Shown here in pieces: positions 46,876 through 54,772 of a stretch of 62,450 bases of DNA. Every line of letters begins with the position of its first letter. Position 1 is the stretch's first letter. The position numbers were made by a program, and so were the translations under genes. Below the pieces are notes generated by a model, which saw only the letters and a program-made list of their open reading frames with translations, ran no database searches and had not been told where the DNA came from. The stretch covers positions 1 to 62,450 of the forward strand of contig CAYPAX010000013.1 in the NCBI GenBank assembly GCA_964408735.1, read 5' to 3'. The stretch comes from UBA7887 sp964408735. Its GTDB lineage: Bacteria; Pseudomonadota; Alphaproteobacteria; UBA7887.

Positions 46876-47430
46876 ATGACGAGCGATGCGAAGGCGCGGC
46901 TGATCGAGATTGTGGCTGAACGGTCGTTGATAACGGGCAAGGAGATGACACTGACCTCGGGCGCCACCAGCCGCTTTTATTTCGACATGAAGCCGACGAC
47001 CTTCGACGGCGAGGGCGCAGCGATCATCGGCGACATGCTGCTCGATGCCATCGACGGGCGTGAGGTAGACTATGTGGCCGGGCTGGAGATGGGCGCCTTG
47101 CCGGTGGTGATGGCGGCGATCCTACGCGGGCGTGAGCGCGGGCGTACGCTCGATGGCTTTTGCGTGCGCAAGGCGCCCAAGGGCCACGGCACGCGGCGGC
47201 TGGTGGAGCGCGAGCTGGAGCCCGGCGCCAAGGTCGTCGTGGTCGAGGACGTGACAACGACCGGCGGCTCGGCGCTGAAGGCGGCCGAGGCGGTGCGCGA
47301 GGTCGGCGGCGAGGTGACGCTTGCCGTCACCGTGGTCGACCGCCTCGAAGGCGCACGCGCAGAGCTCACCAAGCATGGCCTGGAGCTGATCGCCCTGATC
47401 GAGGCGAGCGACTTCGACACCAAGAGTTGA
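46876..47430 (+). CDS. pyrE: orotate phosphoribosyltransferase
   Basis: Pyrimidine biosynthesis enzyme converting orotate and PRPP to OMP. The 184-residue protein has the catalytic-loop lysines in VRKAPKGHGTRR and the PRPP motif VVVVEDVTTTGGSALKAAEAV. The N-terminus LITGKEMTLTSGATSRFYFD is typical. It stands alone between comM and the LolA-like gene, with its own putative promoter. Confidence 0.94.
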   Translation: MTSDAKARLIEIVAERSLITGKEMTLTSGATSRFYFDMKPTTFDGEGAAIIGDMLLDAIDGREVDYVAGLEMGALPVVMAAILRGRERGRTLDGFCVRKAPKGHGTRRLVERELEPGAKVVVVEDVTTTGGSALKAAEAVREVGGEVTLAVTVVDRLEGARAELTKHGLELIALIEASDFDTKS

Positions 47431-47460
47431 GCCCTTGCGGGCACCTGCTTTGGGCCACAC

Positions 47461-48105
47461 ATGTTCATGATGTTGAGCCGAATTCTCGTAGCCGTTCTTC
47501 TTTTCGCCGCCGGCGCCGCCCAGGCTGCCGCGCCGGAGAACTGGCCGGCCGGCGACCGCGAGCAGGTGGCGCGCATAGAGGCCTATCTCGAAGCGATGAC
47601 CACCGTGCGGGCGAACTTCCTGCAGGTGAACGCCGACGGCACGCTGGACAGCGGCATCATGTGGCTCTGGCGCCCCGGCCTGGCGCGTATCGAATATGCG
47701 CCGCCGACCGAGGTGCTGATGGTCGCCACCGGCACCTGGCTGGTCTACTTCGACGCCGAACTCGACCAGGTCAGCCATATTCCCGCCGATTCCGGCCCCT
47801 TCCGCTTTTTGCTCGACGAAGAAGTGCGATTCGGCGAAGGCGTCGAGCTGCGCGCCCTGGCGCGCGGCGGCGGCCTGCTCAAGCTCACCCTCGCCGATGC
47901 CGAGGACCCGGGCGCCGGCTCGGTGACGCTGGTGTTCGACGAAACACCCATGGCGCTGCGCCAATGGGAGGTGCGCGACGCCCAGGGCTTCCTCACCATC
48001 GTCACCCTGACCGACGCGATCACCGGCGAGAGCTTCGAGCGCGACTGGTTCTATTTCCCCGACAGCGCCCGCAAACCCGACTTCCGCATCGGTCAGTTCC
48101 GATGA
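47461..48105 (+). CDS. lolA: LolA-like outer-membrane lipoprotein carrier protein
   Basis: Periplasmic carrier for lipoproteins. It has 214 residues with a signal peptide ending near AQAAA, then the LolA beta-barrel fold: RIEAYLEAMTTVRANFLQ, GIMWLWRPGLARIEYAPP and FLLDEEVRFGEGVEL. Family members of this kind in alphaproteobacteria are usually called LolA. The stop overlaps the start of the next gene (ATGA), so the pair is translationally coupled. Confidence 0.85.
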   Translation: MFMMLSRILVAVLLFAAGAAQAAAPENWPAGDREQVARIEAYLEAMTTVRANFLQVNADGTLDSGIMWLWRPGLARIEYAPPTEVLMVATGTWLVYFDAELDQVSHIPADSGPFRFLLDEEVRFGEGVELRALARGGGLLKLTLADAEDPGAGSVTLVFDETPMALRQWEVRDAQGFLTIVTLTDAITGESFERDWFYFPDSARKPDFRIGQFR

Positions 48106-48719
48106 GGGCGGCGGCGCTGCTGGCGCTGCTGCTGAGCTTTCCCGCCGCCGCCGAGACCCTGGTGCTGGGCATAGCCCCGGCGCATCAGCGCATCGGTCAG
48201 GCGATCGCGGGCGTCATCGAGGCGGCAACGCCTCATAGCGTCGCATTGCGGCCTGACGGCGGGGAGCTCGCCATTGTCGATGGCGCGCCCGGCAATCGCC
48301 TGCATCTGGCGACGCTTTACGCACAAGCCGTACACGTGCTTGAGCCCGGTGGCCGCGTCGTCGCGCCTGTGCCGAGCGCCGCAGTGAAACGCGCGCTGGC
48401 CGCTGGCGCCGTCTTGCGGGCACCGAGCGAGGCGGAGCTGCAAGGCTGGCGCCGGGCGATGATTCCGGCCGGTACCTACGCTGGCCAAGACGAGCCGCTG
48501 GCGAGCGCGCTCGGCTACGTCTATCTCGCCGTCGCCGCCGATCTCGATCGCGCGGTCGTTTTCGACATCGCCTTGGCCCTGATGGACGGGCGCACCCGAC
48601 TCGCGGCAGCCGATGCCGCGCTCGCCGGCATCACGCCGCGGATGCTGGCTTTCGGCATCGGCGTGCCGACACATCCCGGCGCCGAAGCCGCCTACCGCGA
48701 GCGCGGGCTGTTGCCGTAA
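48102..48719 (+). CDS. short TAXI-type TRAP solute-binding-like protein
   Basis: 205-residue exported protein (signal peptide about 1-18, ending AAAE). The C-terminal half follows the TAXI family of TRAP transporter receptors: AGTYAGQDEPLASALGYVYLA, then HPGAEAAYRERGLLP at the end. TAXI proteins have about 320 residues, so roughly the N-terminal third is reduced here. No TRAP permease gene is nearby. Coupled to the LolA-like gene by ATGA. A shortened but intact gene is more likely than a pseudogene, as the frame and signal peptide are sound. Confidence 0.65.
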   Translation: MRAAALLALLLSFPAAAETLVLGIAPAHQRIGQAIAGVIEAATPHSVALRPDGGELAIVDGAPGNRLHLATLYAQAVHVLEPGGRVVAPVPSAAVKRALAAGAVLRAPSEAELQGWRRAMIPAGTYAGQDEPLASALGYVYLAVAADLDRAVVFDIALALMDGRTRLAAADAALAGITPRMLAFGIGVPTHPGAEAAYRERGLLP

Positions 48720-48746
48720 GTGGCGCGCCCGTGATAGCGAGGCGCC

Positions 48747-49499
48747 ATGAGCAACCCCAGCGCCCCCTTGGTCGGCGTCACAGCCTGCGTCAAACATGTC
48801 AGCCCGCATGATTTCCACGTTGCGGGCGACAAGTATCTTGGGGCCGTGGCAGATGCTGCCGGAGCGATTCCGGTGGTGCTGCCCGCCTTCGGTCCCGATA
48901 CTGATTTCGCTGGGCTTTGCGCGCGCCTCGACGGCCTCTTCGTCACGGGCAGTTCCTCGAACGTCGAACCGCACCATTATGACGGTCCGGCCAGTGCTCC
49001 CGGTACCCTGCACGATGCGCGGCGCGATGCCACCACCCTGCCGCTGATCCGCGCCGCGCTCGATGCCGGCCTGCCGTTGCTCGCGGTCTGCCGTGGCTGC
49101 CAGGAGCTCAATGTGGCACTTGGCGGCACCCTGCATCAGACCGTGCATGACGTGCCCGGTCGCGACGATCACCGGGCCGACGAAAGCCGGCCGCTGGATA
49201 TCCAATACGGCCCAGCACATCCGGTGCGCCTGGTCGAGGGCGGCGCCTTGCACGCCCTCATCGGAGAGGAAGAGATCATCGTAAATTCCATTCATTCCCA
49301 AGGTATCGATAGCCTCGGCAAGGGCCTCATAGTCGAGGCCATGGCACTTGACGGGCAGATCGAAGCCGTGCGCGTCGAAGGTGCGCAAGCTATGGCGCTG
49401 GCCGTGCAGTGGCATCCCGAGTGGCACTATTGGGAAAGCGAGGCTTCAAAGACGATCTTCGCGGCTTTCGGCGCCGCCTGCCGGGAGGGCATGGCGTGA
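48747..49499 (+). CDS. gamma-glutamyl-gamma-aminobutyrate hydrolase-family protein (class I glutamine amidotransferase-like)
   Basis: 250-residue peptidase C26-type hydrolase. The nucleophile cysteine is in LLAVCRGCQELNVALGG, and the His/Glu pair in VQWHPEW. PuuD of E. coli cleaves gamma-glutamyl-GABA in putrescine degradation; the true substrate here is not fixed by the sequence. The stop overlaps the xth start (GTGA). Confidence 0.85.
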   Translation: MSNPSAPLVGVTACVKHVSPHDFHVAGDKYLGAVADAAGAIPVVLPAFGPDTDFAGLCARLDGLFVTGSSSNVEPHHYDGPASAPGTLHDARRDATTLPLIRAALDAGLPLLAVCRGCQELNVALGGTLHQTVHDVPGRDDHRADESRPLDIQYGPAHPVRLVEGGALHALIGEEEIIVNSIHSQGIDSLGKGLIVEAMALDGQIEAVRVEGAQAMALAVQWHPEWHYWESEASKTIFAAFGAACREGMA

Positions 49500-50284
49500 G
49501 GGTCGTAAGCTGGAACGTCAATTCGGTGCGCTTGCGCCTTGACAGCGTCGCGCGGCTGACCGAGGAAACGGCCCCCGACGTGCTCTGCCTGCAAGAGATC
49601 AAGGTCTCGGACGCGCTGTTTCCCCATAACGACATCGCGGCTCTTGGCTATGCGCACCAAGCCGTCTATGGCCAGAAGGGCTATCACGGCGTCGCAATTC
49701 TCTCGCGCCTACCTTTCGACAGACCGACCCGGCGCGAATGGTGGGGCAAGGCCGAATCGCGGCATCTTTCGGTTCGTTTGCCCGGCAATATTGTTCTGCA
49801 CAATTTCTATGTGCCGGCGGGTGGCGACATACCCGATGCTGACGAAAATCCCAAATTCGCCCACAAACTGGGCTTTCTGGATGAAGTCAGTGCCTGGTTC
49901 CGCGACACGCGCCAGCCGGCGCGCCAGATCCTGCTCGGCGACCTCAACATCGCGCCGCTCGAAAGCGATGTCTGGTCGCACAAGAAGTTGCTGCACATCG
50001 TCAGTCACACGCCCATCGAAGTGGAGAAGCTCGGCATCCTGGCGGCCTCGCGCAAATGGGTCGACGCGGTGCGAAGGTTCATACCGCCTGACGAGAAGCT
50101 CTATAGCTGGTGGAGCTACCGCGCCCGCGATTGGGAGGCGGCCGATCGCGGCCGCCGGCTCGATCACATCTGGGTCAGCCCCAAGCTCGCGCCTGCCCTC
50201 AGCGATGCCCATATCTTGAGACGGGTACGCGGCTGGACAAAACCGTCGGACCACGCGCCGGTCATCGTAGATCTAGACCCGTGA
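49496..50284 (+). CDS. xth: exodeoxyribonuclease III
   Basis: AP endonuclease/3' exonuclease of the EEP superfamily. From GTG 49496 the protein has 262 residues and starts VRVVSWNVNSVRLRL, with the catalytic motifs LCLQEIKV, GDLNIAP, and the final SDHAPVIVDL. GGGAGG lies 8 bp upstream. It is coupled by GTGA overlaps both to the preceding hydrolase and to the following MFS gene. Confidence 0.94.
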   Translation: MRVVSWNVNSVRLRLDSVARLTEETAPDVLCLQEIKVSDALFPHNDIAALGYAHQAVYGQKGYHGVAILSRLPFDRPTRREWWGKAESRHLSVRLPGNIVLHNFYVPAGGDIPDADENPKFAHKLGFLDEVSAWFRDTRQPARQILLGDLNIAPLESDVWSHKKLLHIVSHTPIEVEKLGILAASRKWVDAVRRFIPPDEKLYSWWSYRARDWEAADRGRRLDHIWVSPKLAPALSDAHILRRVRGWTKPSDHAPVIVDLDP

Positions 50285-51456
50285 GCGAGACGCGCTGGCA
50301 GGGCGTATTCTTTGGCCTCGGCATCGGTTGGCTGGCTGCCTATTGTCACTTCAAGTTGCCGCTGGCCTTGCCGGCGATGGCCGAGGCTTTCGGCTACAGC
50401 AAGCTGCTCGGCGGCGCCCTGATGTCGGTCTTCGCGCTGGCCGGCCTGGCCTTGTCGGCGGCCGTCGGCAGAGGCGTCTCCGGCGGCCACGCCAGCCAGC
50501 TGGTCGCCGCTGCCCTGGCGGCGATCGCGGCCGGCGGTGCTGTCGGCCTGACCTGGCCCGAGGCGGGCGCCGCCATGCTATTCGCGCGTGTCCTCGAGGG
50601 CATCGGCTATGCCATCCTGGCGGTGGCCGGCGCCGTGATCGCCGATGGCCATGCCGCGCAGCGACACCGCGCCATGGTCATGGCGCTCTACGCCGCATGG
50701 ATTCCGGCCGGGCAATTGACCGCCGTCGCGGTGGCCTTGCCGACCGGGGCGGACTGGCAGGCGCTGTGGGCGCTGTCATTTGTCGGCGCGTTGATCCTCG
50801 CCGCCTGGGCTTGGCGCCTCGGGCGCCTCGCGCCTGAGCCCGCCAGCGAAACGCCCCGGGACAACACGGCGGCTTCGCCCGAGCGCCTGCTCGCGATCCG
50901 CGCCGCGGCCTTGTTGTTCACGCTTTGGTCGATCCAGTACATGGCCTACATGACCTGGCTGCCGTCGTTTCTGGTCGAGGCGCACGATCTGGCGATCGGG
51001 GCCGTGGTGCTGGGCTATGGCATCTCGCCGGCGATCGTGCTGGTCTGCAACCAAATCGGCGGCGCTCTGCTCGGGCGCGGTGTGCCGTTGGCCCGGATTC
51101 TGCTGCCGGCCCTGACGGTGCAGGCCGCAACATGGCTGCTGGTGCCGGCCACGGCTGCCGACTGGACCGGCCTGCTGTCGCTCTTCGCCTACGGCGCCAG
51201 CACCGGCTTTACCACCGTCTGCCTGTTCGCCCTGCCGTCGCGGCTGGCGGGCCCCGGCCTCGATATGGCGCGCGGCTTCGGCATTCTCATGGCCGGCCGC
51301 AATCTCGGCGTTCTCGCCGGACCGCTCGCCTTGCCGCCACTGTTGCTGATGGCCGGCGATTGGAGCGCCATCGGCCCGGTCTTCGGGGCGGTAACTCTCG
51401 TAGCGCTAGGGCTGGCGGTCTGGCTGGTTGGGGCCGCTCAGCGCGCCAGCCGATAG
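50281..51456 (+). CDS. MFS transporter (CynX/NimT-like)
   Basis: 391-residue major facilitator protein with about twelve hydrophobic segments. The GTG at 50281 overlaps the xth stop; the longer frame to 50110 lies in xth. Features include a GRGVSGGHASQL loop after helix 2 and an RLGRLAPEPASE central loop. The compact size and loop pattern suggest the cyanate/nitroimidazole-type group, but the substrate is unknown. The 3' end overlaps the response regulator by 19 bp. Confidence 0.75.
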   Translation: MSETRWQGVFFGLGIGWLAAYCHFKLPLALPAMAEAFGYSKLLGGALMSVFALAGLALSAAVGRGVSGGHASQLVAAALAAIAAGGAVGLTWPEAGAAMLFARVLEGIGYAILAVAGAVIADGHAAQRHRAMVMALYAAWIPAGQLTAVAVALPTGADWQALWALSFVGALILAAWAWRLGRLAPEPASETPRDNTAASPERLLAIRAAALLFTLWSIQYMAYMTWLPSFLVEAHDLAIGAVVLGYGISPAIVLVCNQIGGALLGRGVPLARILLPALTVQAATWLLVPATAADWTGLLSLFAYGASTGFTTVCLFALPSRLAGPGLDMARGFGILMAGRNLGVLAGPLALPPLLLMAGDWSAIGPVFGAVTLVALGLAVWLVGAAQRASR

Positions 51457-52136
51457 CCGCCGGTCTCTGTCAGCAGGATCTGCGCGTTCGACGGATCGCT
51501 CTCGATCTTCTGGCGCAGGCGGTAGATGTGGGTCTCCAGGGTGTGGGTGGCGACCGCGGCGTTGTAGCCCCAGACCTCATCGAGCAGCACGTCGCGGCCG
51601 ATCACCTTGTCGCCGGCCCGGTAGAGGAACTTGAGGATCGCCGTTTCCTTCTCGGTGAGGCGGACCTTGCGCTTGCCTTCCCCGTCGACGAGCATCTTGT
51701 TGCCGGGCTGGAAAGTGTAGGGGCCGATGGTGAAGACCGCGTCGTCTGTCAGCTCGTGATGGCGCAATTGGGCGCGGATGCGCGCCAGCAGCACGCCGAG
51801 CCGGAAGGGCTTGGTGATGTAGTCGTTGGCGCCCGAATCGAGGCCCAGAATGGTATCGGCTTCGGTATCGGCGCCGGTCAGCATGATGATCGGGGTCTTG
51901 AGCCCGGCCCGGCGCATCAGGCGGCAGGCCTCGCGCCCGTCCATGTCAGGCAGGCCGATATCGAGCAGGATGAGATCGAAGCGTTGCGACTCGATCAGCT
52001 CCAGCGCCTCGGCGGCGGTCTTCGCCTCCACCACCTCGAACTCCTGATGCAAGTGGAGCTGCTCCGCCAGCGACTCCCGTAACGGCTCATCGTCCTCGAC
52101 AAGCAAAATGCGCTTTTCCGCCCCGGTCGGCTCCAT
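51438..52136 (-). CDS. OmpR-family response regulator (orphan)
   Basis: 232-residue two-domain regulator. The receiver has acidic residues in LLVEDDEP, phospho-acceptor D59 in LILLDIGLPD, and the switch lysine in DYITKPFR. The winged helix contains LTEKETAILKFLYRAG and HTLETHIYRLRQKIE. No partner histidine kinase is adjacent. I chose the ATG at 52136 (MEPTGAEKRILLVED). Its targets are unknown. Confidence 0.9.
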   Translation of the reverse strand: MEPTGAEKRILLVEDDEPLRESLAEQLHLHQEFEVVEAKTAAEALELIESQRFDLILLDIGLPDMDGREACRLMRRAGLKTPIIMLTGADTEADTILGLDSGANDYITKPFRLGVLLARIRAQLRHHELTDDAVFTIGPYTFQPGNKMLVDGEGKRKVRLTEKETAILKFLYRAGDKVIGRDVLLDEVWGYNAAVATHTLETHIYRLRQKIESDPSNAQILLTETGGYRLAR

Positions 52137-52192
52137 CAAAACTCGGGCTCCGCCACGGGCCCGCTCCCTGGTCAGATGTCTCGGCGCGGCGC

Positions 52193-52477
52193 CTATTGCT
52201 CGACCGTCACGCCGTGCCAAAAGGCAATATGGCCGCGGATATTGTCGGCCGCCGATTTGGTTTCCGGATAGTACCAGGCAGCATCCTGGTTCTCCTCCCC
52301 GTTCACACGCACATGATAATAGTGCGCTTCACCCTTCCACGGGCACCAACTGGTGTGCTCGCTGTCGGCAAAATGCTCGGCTACGATGGTTTCGGGAGGA
52401 AAATATACATTCCCCTCGACGATCTCGAAGCGATCGCTCTCGGCCAGCACGGCACCGTTCCACATGGCTTTGGCCAT
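52193..52477 (-). CDS. DUF427 domain protein
   Basis: Small 94-residue cytoplasmic protein of the DUF427 family, function unknown. The family core is complete: ATWNG-like AMWNGAVLAES, YFPPETI, the SWCPWKGEAHYY motif and the C-terminal AFWHGVTVE. I chose the ATG at 52477, which gives the standard length. It is 56 bp upstream of the response regulator on the same strand and divergent from ribA. Confidence 0.88.
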   Translation of the reverse strand: MAKAMWNGAVLAESDRFEIVEGNVYFPPETIVAEHFADSEHTSWCPWKGEAHYYHVRVNGEENQDAAWYYPETKSAADNIRGHIAFWHGVTVEQ

Positions 52478-52626
52478 GGCGCTCCCCACAGATTTCACAC
52501 CCGAAGCAGCGGCGAGTTTAGCCGCCGCTCCCGCCGCGTCAATGCGCGGCAAGCGCGGCGGGGGTGGCACGCCGCCTGGGACGCCTATATATGGAGGGCA
52601 TCCGAAGACGCTGAGAGCGCGAGGCC

Positions 52627-53748
52627 GTGGACGAGACTTCATTCGAACCGATCGAGGCCGAGACGCCCCATGCCGTGATCGCGGTGGATCGCGCTATCGG
52701 CGATCTGCGCCGCGGCGGCATGGTGCTGCTGCACGATGGCGACGGCGCCTCGTTGATATTGTCGAGCGAATATGCCAGCGCCGCACGCCTGCGCCGCCTC
52801 GCCATGGCCTCCAACGGGCCGGTGATGCTGGTGCTGACGGCTCAGCGCGCCAAGGTGCTGGGCCTAGCTGCGGACGAGGCCGGCGGCGTCGCCCTGACCT
52901 TGCCCGCTGCGGTCGATCCCGCGCGCGTCCACGACCTCTCGGACCCCACCGCCCCGGCCGATCCCACCGGCGTTCGCGCCTCCGGGCTGACGCTCGCCGA
53001 CGCAGGGGCCCGTGACATGGCGGCGGTCCGCCTGGCCAAGCTTTCCAGCCTGCTGCCGGCGGTGCTCACCGGGCGCCTCGATACGGCGGAAGCGAGCGCG
53101 ACCGAGCGCCTGCTGGCGGTCAGCGCGGCCGATATCCAGCGCTATGGCAGCACGGCATCCGGCATGCTCAACCGGGTCAGCGCCGCCAAGGTGCCCTTGG
53201 CCGACGCTCCGGACACCACCATCGTTGCCTTCCGCCCGGCAGACGGCGGCAGCGAGCACCTGGCCATGATGATCGGCGAGCCGGCCACTGGCGCGCCCAC
53301 CCTGGTGCGCATCCACTCGCAATGTTTTACCGGCGACCTCGTGGGCAGCCTGCGCTGCGACTGTGGCGACCAGCTGCGCGGCGCCATCCGCTTCATTGCC
53401 GAGAGCGGCGGCGGCGTGCTGCTTTATCTCACCCAGGAGGGCCGTGGCATCGGCCTGGTCAACAAATTGCGCGCCTATGAGCTGCAGGACGACGGCCTGG
53501 ATACCTTCGAGGCCAACGAGCAACTGGGCTTCGATGCCGACGAGCGTCACTACCAGGTGGCGGCCGAGATGCTGGGCCAGCTCGGCATCGAGCACGTGCG
53601 CCTGCTGACCAACAACCCGGACAAGATCGCCGGGCTGGAGCGCTGCGGCGTGGCCGTGAGCGAGCGCGTGCCCCACAGCTTCCCCGCCAACGCCCACAAT
53701 TCCCGATACCTGGCGACTAAGGCGGAACGCGGCGGACATTTGCTCTAA
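52627..53748 (+). CDS. ribA: GTP cyclohydrolase II with degenerate RibB-like N-terminal domain
   Basis: First step of riboflavin synthesis: GTP to the pyrimidine precursor. In the 373-residue protein the C-terminal half is a full RibA domain with zinc ligands CFTGDLVGSLRCDC, the catalytic QEGRGIGLVNKLRAYELQD, and LLTNNPDK. Residues about 15-195 align with RibB (DHBP synthase) in outline (AIGDLRRGGMVLL, LTAQRAKVLGL), but the acidic metal-binding motif DDEDRENEGD is replaced, so this half is probably inactive. GTG start preceded by GAGG. Confidence 0.9.
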   Translation: MDETSFEPIEAETPHAVIAVDRAIGDLRRGGMVLLHDGDGASLILSSEYASAARLRRLAMASNGPVMLVLTAQRAKVLGLAADEAGGVALTLPAAVDPARVHDLSDPTAPADPTGVRASGLTLADAGARDMAAVRLAKLSSLLPAVLTGRLDTAEASATERLLAVSAADIQRYGSTASGMLNRVSAAKVPLADAPDTTIVAFRPADGGSEHLAMMIGEPATGAPTLVRIHSQCFTGDLVGSLRCDCGDQLRGAIRFIAESGGGVLLYLTQEGRGIGLVNKLRAYELQDDGLDTFEANEQLGFDADERHYQVAAEMLGQLGIEHVRLLTNNPDKIAGLERCGVAVSERVPHSFPANAHNSRYLATKAERGGHLL

Positions 53749-53805
53749 AGGCGGCACAATCTGCCCGCCTTCGTCCAAGAAAGCGCCGATTTCGGGGCCT
53801 TTCGG

Positions 53806-53822
53806 TTGGCACGCGGCTTGCG
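53806..53822 (+). promoter_or_regulatory. sigma-54 (RpoN) promoter candidate
   Basis: TTGGCACGCGGCTTGCG carries TGGCAC at 53807-53812 and TTGC at 53818-53821 with five bases between them, the -24/-12 pattern of sigma-54. Only the last base differs from the commonly quoted consensus TTGGCACGNNNNTTGCW. It lies directly before the gene at 53835. No enhancer-binding protein gene is in the window. Confidence 0.6.
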
Positions 53823-53834
53823 TCCCGCAATGCC

Positions 53835-54632
53835 ATGACTGCCACGCCGCATGTTCCTGCCCACACCCACGCGCCTGTCGTCGGGCGCGACGTGCATGCG
53901 CGCCTGGCCGGCACGCGACCTAACGGCGGCCCCGACAGCGCGCCTTTCTGGGGCGACGACGGCTTCGGCTTCGACGATGTCATCGATCTCATAAACCCCT
54001 TGCAGCACATTCCCGTGGTCAACTGGATCTACCGCGCCATCACCGGCGACGAGATCGCCACGGGCCCGCGCATTCTCGGTGGCGCCCTGTTCGGCGGCGG
54101 CCCCCTCGGCGCCGGTATCGCGGTCGCCACGGGCGCCGCCAATGCGGAGCTTGAGCAGCGCACCGGCAAGGATGCCGGCGAACACGTGCTGTCCTGGCTC
54201 GGTATCGAAGGTGCAGAGCCCGCCGCGACAGCCGTTGCCGAAGCGCCCGCTCCGACCGTGCAGTTTCCGCCCCGCCCCGCCATGGTGGCGGAGGTGGAGG
54301 GCCTGCCCTGGCTCGACGGACCCGCGGCCCGGCCGAGCCCGGCACCCGCGCCGGCGGCGCCCCTCCCCGCCGCCGCCGCGGTCGTGCCCGCAACGACACC
54401 GGCGCTATCCGCCGATCAGTGGCAGATGTTGATGAACTCCCTGACCGACGCACCCCTGCCGGCACAGGCCGAGCCGGTCATGCAGCCCCTGCCAGCGCCG
54501 CAACACGCGCCCGTGCCCGCGCCGCAACCGGGGCCACGCAGCGATGTCCACCAGCAACCCGCCGACGTCGCCGCCGCCATGATGCGCGCCCTCAACAAAT
54601 ACGAGACCCTGGCGCGCCAGCGCAGCGAATAG
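53835..54632 (+). CDS. hypothetical protein, probably sigma-54 controlled
   Basis: Not recognised as a named family. The 265-residue protein has an acidic aromatic stretch (FWGDDGFGFDDVIDLINPLQHIPVVNWIYRAIT, read in pieces, about residues 38-70), then a glycine-rich hydrophobic region (about 77-100, ILGGALFGGGPLGAGIAVATG), and a low-complexity Pro/Ala-rich tail from about 140. It ends in HQQPADVAAAMMRALNKYETL. No signal peptide is clear. If the sigma-54 site is used, transcription would start almost at this ATG; a GTG at 53892 is an alternative start. Confidence 0.65.
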   Translation: MTATPHVPAHTHAPVVGRDVHARLAGTRPNGGPDSAPFWGDDGFGFDDVIDLINPLQHIPVVNWIYRAITGDEIATGPRILGGALFGGGPLGAGIAVATGAANAELEQRTGKDAGEHVLSWLGIEGAEPAATAVAEAPAPTVQFPPRPAMVAEVEGLPWLDGPAARPSPAPAPAAPLPAAAAVVPATTPALSADQWQMLMNSLTDAPLPAQAEPVMQPLPAPQHAPVPAPQPGPRSDVHQQPADVAAAMMRALNKYETLARQRSE

Positions 54633-54729
54633 ATCTCCGAATCGGCAAATGCCGGGGCCGCTTGAGCGTCGGCCCTCGGACCTATAGGCTCGAAGATCCT
54701 GAGCCATATGAATCGCCTGGGGGGCCAAA

Positions 54730-54753
54730 AGGACCCTTCGCGGGGTCTTCTTC
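54730..54753 (+). terminator. terminator-like hairpin before the Vgb-like gene
   Basis: GGACCC and GGGGTC form a five- to seven-pair stem with a short TTCGCG loop, flanked by AAAA on the 5' side and TTCTTCC on the 3' side. It lies about 100 bp after the hypothetical gene and 20 bp before the next ATG. It could end the upstream transcript or act as an attenuator for the downstream gene. Confidence 0.4.
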
Positions 54754-54772
54754 CGGGTAAGGGAGGTGTTTC

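Noticed and set aside
52478..52626. FMN riboswitch before ribA
   Set aside because: The 149-bp gap is short and I could not find the conserved RFN pattern (AGGGGCG / GAYTCCG-type elements).
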